From the NCBI GenBank assembly GCA_015075445.1, contig JABTUJ010000020.1, forward strand, positions 1-64,000: a DNA stretch of 64,000 nt. Direction: 5' to 3'. Below, piece by piece: positions 60,154 through 64,000 of this stretch. Made by a program: the position numbers and the translations under genes. Source of the DNA: Verrucomicrobiales bacterium. GTDB lineage: Bacteria > Verrucomicrobiota > Verrucomicrobiia > Limisphaerales > J093. Within the stretch, counting starts at the first letter, position 1. Each line of letters opens with the position of its first letter. The notes beneath the pieces were generated by a model, which did not search any database, was not told the origin of the DNA, and saw only the letters and a list, made by a program, of their open reading frames with translations.

Positions 60154-60999
60154 TCAGGGCTTGGCAGCGGCCGCGAGGGCTTCGGCGACGGCGGTGTCGA
60201 GGGCGGGGCCGCGGAGGTTGCGGGCGATGATCTTGCCGGTGCCGTCGAGCAGGTAGGTGGCGGGGATGGAGTTGATGCCGTAGTCCTGCGCCAGCTTGGT
60301 CTTCCAGCCCTGGCCGTCGAAGTACTGTTTCCAGGGCAGTTCCTTCTGCTTGATGAAGTTGGTCAGCTTCTCCCGGTCGCTGTCGAGGCTGATGCCGACG
60401 ATGTCGAAGCCGCGGTCATGGTGCTTGCGATAGGCGGCCTGGACGTTGGGGAGTTCGCTCAGGCAGGGGCCGCACCAGGTGGCCCAGAAATCGACGAGCA
60501 CGACCTTGCCCTTGTAGTTGGCGAGCGAGAGAGGTTGGCCGTCGAGGTCCTTTTCCTGGAAGTCGGGGAAGGTCTTGCCCACGGCGAGGGACGCCTGCTT
60601 TTGGAGGCTGCTGATCATGGTGGCGGCGAAGCTCGCCTGGGGGGTGTCCGGGAAATCCTTGCGGAGCTGCTCGAGGAGCTCGGTGCCTTTGGCTTCGTTC
60701 TCGAAGACCTCGAGGTAGAGCGTGGCCTTCATCATGAGGATCTGGGCGACGTCCGGGGTCTTCTCGTTCTTGTGCTCGGCCAGGAGGGCGTCGAACTGCT
60801 TGATCTCGTCAGCCAACGCGGTCTCGGTGGGCTGGCCTCCGTCGAGTTTGGCGCGGATCTTGTCGACCAGAGCCTCGAGCTGGGTCTGCGCCTTGGTCTT
60901 CTCCGGGGCCGGCTGGGCGGGGGTGTCCGCGGCCTGGGCGGGGAGGGGCGCAGTGCCGAGGAAGGCGGCGAGGAGGACCGGGACGAGAGTGAGTTTCAT
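60154..60999 (-). CDS. TlpA/ResA-type thioredoxin-fold lipoprotein-like or periplasmic protein
   Basis: 281 residues with a signal peptide (LTLVPVLLAAFLGTAPLPAQA). Residues of about 30-130 are a charged helical extension. Residues of about 140-275 are a TlpA-like thioredoxin domain with the active site W-A-T-W-C-G-P-C (C176, C179), preceded by GKVVLVDF and followed by the cis-Pro loop SIPATYLLDGTGKII. Expected to reduce disulfides or to serve c-type cytochrome or cell-surface protein maturation in the periplasm. The extra N-terminal helical region is longer than in typical ResA. Monocistronic. Confidence 0.93.
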   Translation of the reverse strand: MKLTLVPVLLAAFLGTAPLPAQAADTPAQPAPEKTKAQTQLEALVDKIRAKLDGGQPTETALADEIKQFDALLAEHKNEKTPDVAQILMMKATLYLEVFENEAKGTELLEQLRKDFPDTPQASFAATMISSLQKQASLAVGKTFPDFQEKDLDGQPLSLANYKGKVVLVDFWATWCGPCLSELPNVQAAYRKHHDRGFDIVGISLDSDREKLTNFIKQKELPWKQYFDGQGWKTKLAQDYGINSIPATYLLDGTGKIIARNLRGPALDTAVAEALAAAAKP

Positions 61000-61160
61000 G
61001 AGATGGATTCGGACGGCATTTGTTGTCGCGGGCGCAAAGTAACGGTTCCGCGCGGCGCAGCAAGTGCCAATCGAGGCATGAAGCTTGCTAGCAAATCAGG
61101 GGGGTTCAACCCGGACCGGAACGTCGGGTGACCCGGAACACTGTGATTGCGGATTTCAAC

Positions 61161-61478
61161 ATGCAGCAAACGCGCGTCCGCCCCAACGGGGGTCTGCATC
61201 GGTATTCGGCCAAGCGCATGGCCAAGCCGGTCAATTTCTTCTGTTTCGCGCCGGAGGCGCGGGAGGTGAGTCTGGTGGGGGATTTCAATGACTGGCAGCC
61301 GGCGGCGCACCCGATGACGCGGCAGCCCGACGGTGGTTGGGCCGTCCAGGTGCCGCTGCATCACGGCCATCATCTGTATCAGTTCCTGGTGGACGGTGTC
61401 CCGGTGCTGGATACGCGGGCACACGGGGTGAGCCGGAACGCCCGGAACGAGCGCGTCTCGTTGCTGGCGGTGAGTTGA
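61161..61478 (+). CDS. Small CBM48/isoamylase-N-type glycogen-binding domain protein
   Basis: 105 residues from ATG 61161 (GTG 61128 would add 11). The block KPVNFFCFAPEAREVSLVGDFNDWQPAAHPMTRQPDGGWAVQVPLHHGHHLYQFLVDG is the early-set/CBM48 fold, with aromatic residues (W in FNDW and GGW) that bind alpha-glucan chains; no catalytic domain follows. Stand-alone domains of this kind may target partner enzymes to glycogen. It begins 161 nt from the divergent TlpA-like gene. Confidence 0.82.
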   Translation: MQQTRVRPNGGLHRYSAKRMAKPVNFFCFAPEAREVSLVGDFNDWQPAAHPMTRQPDGGWAVQVPLHHGHHLYQFLVDGVPVLDTRAHGVSRNARNERVSLLAVS

Positions 61479-61499
61479 CCCGCCAAGGGCGAAGGGCGA

Positions 61500-61555
61500 A
61501 GCTCAACGTCCAAGGCTCAAAGCTCAAAGCTCAAGGGAAGTTCCAGGATTCAGGG
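61500..61555. repeat. Dispersed repeat, copy 3
   Basis: AGCTCAACGTCCAAGGCTCA, heptamers, then AAGGGAAGTTCCAGGATTCA. Same family as 2061-2109 and 18917-18966, here preceded by two GGGCGAA units. Confidence 0.75.
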
Positions 61556-61620
61556 GGTAAGTCGGGCCCGACCAGGGCCGGCCTGCCAGGTGGTGCGGAG
61601 GACCGGGCCGTAGGTCGAGC

Positions 61621-61663
61621 GCGAAGCGTCTGGAGTGCGGCGACTTCCAGCGCCGCTTTGCGT
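61621..61663 (+). repeat. Hairpin-element arm (single copy e)
   Basis: GCGAAGCGTCTGGAGTGCGG and the continuation GACTTCCAGCGCCGCTTTGC match the arm at 39611-39651. Directly precedes the truncated kinase pseudogene. Confidence 0.75.
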
Positions 61664-61689
61664 AAGAGTGCGCGCCGGTGGATTGCGGG

Positions 61690-62793
61690 CGACTTCTTCT
61701 CTTGCCTGTGACCGCCGTCAGTTCTACGAACCCATTTCCCGCACCCATCCCAACCTGGTGGGTGTTCTTCACGTGGGCGGAGACGAGGCCGGCTTCTATT
61801 ACGTGATGGAGCTGGCGGACGCCGTGCAGACCGGCACGCTCGTGGGGCAGGATCCCGAATCGTCCCTGACCGCGCTGCCCCGCAGCGTAGAGCCCGACGA
61901 TTACGTGCCGCATTCGGTGTGCGTGCTGCCCTTCCGCACCGGGGGAACGAACGGGGCCGACTGGGACCTGTGCGACCGGGTCACGGAAGCCTTCATTGAC
62001 GCGCTGAGCCTGGCGCCGGGCGTGGCGGTCAGACCGCGCAAGTCCGGCTGGGTGGGGTTGGACGAGGAGGAACTGCGCCGCTCGCTGGCCCGGACCAACG
62101 CGATGCGCCATGTCCTCACAGGCCGCGTGACGATCGAGGGCGAGACGCTTGCGCTGGGGCTGCGACTTTTCGAGAACGGCGCGGACCCGCCGGTGTGGGC
62201 GGAGACGTTCACGGGAAGCACCAACCAGTTGATCGAGTTTGAACGACGCGGGTTGGCCGGGGTGCTGGCCAGGTTCGAAGTGGCGGTTCCGGAAGAGACG
62301 CAGCGCCGGATCGACGTGCTCCTGACGAACAACCTGGCCGCGCTGGGGTTTGCCCGGCAGGCCGCCAGCCAGTATTACGCGCGAGGCGACACCCAAGTGG
62401 CGTTTACGGAAGGCATGCGACTGGTTCAACGAGCGTTGGCCTTGGACCCCGGCTACGTCGAGGCCGACTACTCGGACACCTATTTCCTACGCTGTGTGGC
62501 CATGGACCGTGCGCCGGTTGAGCTCTGGCCGAAGGTGCGCGGACAGCTCGACGCGATCCTCGACGGCGCTGCTGGCGGTTGCGCACGCCCGGCAGGGGGA
62601 ACGAGCCAAGGCCGAGGCGGTCTTGCGCGAGCTGCTTGGCCACCAGCGCTCGCGGCCCTACCTGAACCCTTACTTTGTCGCGCGGGTTTACGCGGCGCTT
62701 GGCGAGAAGGAACTGGCCATGGACCGGCTGCAGCACGCCATCGACGATCGGTGCGAGCAGCTCGGCATGGGGAAAGACCAATGGCCGAGGTGA
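61690..62793 (+). pseudogene. Truncated and frameshifted Ser/Thr-kinase/TolB-like/TPR protein
   Basis: From about 61713 the frame reads RQFYEPISRTHPNLVGVLHVGGDEAGFYYVMELAD, the hinge of a bacterial serine/threonine kinase, with the ATP-binding lobe missing (repeat DNA lies in its place) and the catalytic loop and activation segment also absent. The frame then passes into SVCVLPF...DWDLCDRVTEAFIDAL and RTNAMRHVLTGRVTIEGETLALGLRLFE, a TolB-like domain. Near 62570 it shifts frame; the continuation LAVAHARQGERAKAEAVLREL...RVYAALGEKELAMDRLQHAI (to 62793) is TPR-like. At least two deletions and one frameshift make it non-functional. Confidence 0.75.
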
Positions 62794-62900
62794 GGGAGAG
62801 CGCTGCCGAACAATGTGTCGGGCGGGGCGCCCGCGACGGCACCCGGGGCGGGTGCGCTCCCCCCAACGAGAGCACGTGCGGCTCTCGGTGGGAACAGGGA

Positions 62901-63007
62901 CGAAAAGCGCCGCTGGAAGTCGCCGCACTCCAAACGCGTTGCGCGTGCCAGACGTGCGGGGGTCGCGAAGCGTCTGGAGTGCGTCGCGCTTGAGCGCCGC
63001 TTTGCGT
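62901..63007. repeat. Dispersed hairpin element, intact copy (intron-free site)
   Basis: Left arm 62901-62937 (CGAAAAGCGCCGCTGGAAGT... then CGCACTCCAAACGC) and right arm 62964-63007 (GCGAAGCGTCTGGAGTGCGT...). The sequence CACTC-CAAACG at 62926-62936 is uninterrupted, at the place where the copy at 38825 carries the group II intron. The 366-nt gap 62794-63159 otherwise holds the CAGGCTGGAAGCCCGCACCA motif at 63135. Confidence 0.8.
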
Positions 63008-63159
63008 GGCCGGCGGGCCATCCCGCTGCGGGCGAAAAACAGCCCGAATTCGCGGCCGCAAGCGCCTCCTGCGGCTTCAAGCTACGGTTAATATACTCCG
63101 CGCGAGCAGGTTCGCGTGGTCCTACCCCGACCGACAGGCTGGAAGCCCGCACCACAGGT

Positions 63160-64000
63160 TCATGGGAGGGTGGCGTCGGCGCGGCGGGGGCGGGTGCGTT
63201 GTTCGGCGAAGAACTGGCGCAACAAGCCGGCGCAGTCGGCCTGGCGCACGCCGGCGGTGATCTGGCAGCGGTGGGGGAGGGTGGGGACCTGCAGGAGGTT
63301 CAGCACGCCGCCAGCCGCGCCGGCACGCGGGTCGCTAGCGCCAAAGACGACCCGGCCGACGCGCGCGTGCACGATGGCGCCGGCGCACATCGGGCACGGT
63401 TCCTTGGTGACGTAGAGGGTGCAATCGTTGAGGCGCCAGTCGCCGACCGCCGCCTGGGCCTGGGTCAACGCCAGCATCTCGGCGTGGGCGGTGGCGTCCT
63501 TGAGGAGTTCCACCTGATTGAAGGCCCGGCCAATGACGCGACCGTCGCGAACCACGACCGCCCCCACCGGCACTTCTGCCGCGGCATAGGCCCGGCGCGC
63601 CTGTCGCAGTGCCTCGGTCATGAAATGGTCATCGCTGCCTTCTTCATTCTCCCTTCTCCATTCCGCTTCATGGGGGGGGCAGCTCGAGGCTTCGAGGGTC
63701 CATTCGTGGCGGCCATCGGCATGGATGTGGCAGTGGGCGGAGAAGAAGCCGCCCCGGTGCTGCCAGAACAGCGGCCAGAGCATCTCGCGGTCGGTCTGCG
63801 GCAACGCGAGCGTTTCGAGTTCGGCGCGGGGGAAGAAGGCGAAGCGACCCTCGCGGATGGGGGACGGGAGGGTGGTCAGGCGCGGCCGCACCTCGAAGAG
63901 GAACATCAGCCAGTGGGCCTGACCGAGGTAGCCGTGTTCACTCACGAGCCCGGTGAAGTGCAGGTCGGCAGGCGTGAGTTCGAGGGCGAGTTCTTCGCGG
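63160..64000 (-). CDS. NUDIX hydrolase-TadA tRNA adenosine deaminase fusion (5' end outside window)
   Basis: Incomplete at the window end: the frame is open through 64000, where it reads R-E-E-L-A-L-E-L, the end of a NUDIX box. A NUDIX-like remainder (LVSEHGYLGQAHWLMFLFEVR, GRFAFFPRAELETLALPQTDREMLWP) runs to about 63640. From ATG 63621 (MTEALRQARRAYAAAEVPVGAVVV) the frame is TadA: zinc/proton-shuttle motif HAEMLA and second motif PCPMCAGAIVHARVGRVVFG. TadA converts A34 to inosine in tRNA-Arg. There is no stop between the two parts, so either a fusion protein is made or TadA is also initiated internally at 63621. A GAAGAAGG lies about 20 nt before that ATG, too far for a strong site. Confidence 0.85.
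   Translation of the reverse strand, partial: REELALELTPADLHFTGLVSEHGYLGQAHWLMFLFEVRPRLTTLPSPIREGRFAFFPRAELETLALPQTDREMLWPLFWQHRGGFFSAHCHIHADGRHEWTLEASSCPPHEAEWRRENEEGSDDHFMTEALRQARRAYAAAEVPVGAVVVRDGRVIGRAFNQVELLKDATAHAEMLALTQAQAAVGDWRLNDCTLYVTKEPCPMCAGAIVHARVGRVVFGASDPRAGAAGGVLNLLQVPTLPHRCQITAGVRQADCAGLLRQFFAEQRTRPRRADATLP

Noticed and set aside
59737..61131. Open frame of 464 codons on the plus strand
   Set aside because: Overlaps the TlpA-like gene on the opposite strand; its sequence is a Gly/Val/Glu-rich shadow.

Overview
The window looks like a chromosomal segment of a high-G+C member of the Verrucomicrobiota, probably near the Limisphaerales/Pedosphaerales. Support comes from secreted proteins with short signal peptides, pseudopilins of the type that end in a conserved C-terminal loop, a NamZ-type muramidase, many sugar-handling genes, and several families of dispersed palindromic repeats between genes. 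The taxonomic call is inference; no rRNA gene is present. One tRNA gene (Tyr, GTA, minus strand near 9.5 kb) was found.

Layout. 0-6 kb: DNA primase, an MFS exporter with an unusual loop insertion, and an SDR/lactate-racemase-like pair. 6-13.8 kb: a secreted propeller/barrel protein, tRNA-Tyr, a Tat-exported PLP aminotransferase, LemA, and an M48 protease whose C-terminal half is out of frame. 13.8-24 kb: peptide ABC ATPase, NamZ muramidase, two coupled HEAT-repeat proteins, a transglutaminase-esterase fusion, an AbgT transporter and a pseudopilin. 24.1-33.2 kb (minus strand): a tightly overlapping operon for a membrane complex related to group 4 hydrogenases. Its catalytic subunit has lost the first Ni-Fe cysteine pair and has an altered second pair, and it includes a helix-turn-helix/PTS-EIIA-like protein. 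A secreted glycosidase-like gene is coupled to its 5' end. 33.3-43.3 kb: large secreted sugar-related proteins, ribulokinase, a glyoxalase-family protein, a PQQ-type propeller, and a 722-nt ORF-less group II intron. 43.5-54.5 kb: a 1528-residue protein combining a clostripain-like domain, a CHAT protease domain and a lipase-like hydrolase; a UvrD-type helicase; an Ig-repeat secreted protein; and an FHA-cyclase. 54.7-64 kb: secreted proteins, an apparently lower-G+C patch with a pseudopilin and an FG-GAP propeller, a TlpA-type thioredoxin, a kinase/TolB-like pseudogene, and a NUDIX-TadA fusion running off the window end.

The three strongest observations are these. (1) The group II intron has clear 5' GTGCG, domain V and domain VI with a branch-point A 7 nt from its 3' end. 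It sits inside one arm of a near-perfect 36-bp inverted repeat, and related uninterrupted copies elsewhere in the window show the empty site. (2) The hydrogenase-like operon resembles the Ehr (energy-converting hydrogenase related) complexes and carries an EIIA-like regulator between membrane subunit genes. (3) The giant CHAT protein joins two caspase-fold domains and a lipase-like domain in one chain. In addition, several genes have a -10-like hexamer only 6-8 nt before the start codon, suggesting leaderless transcripts.
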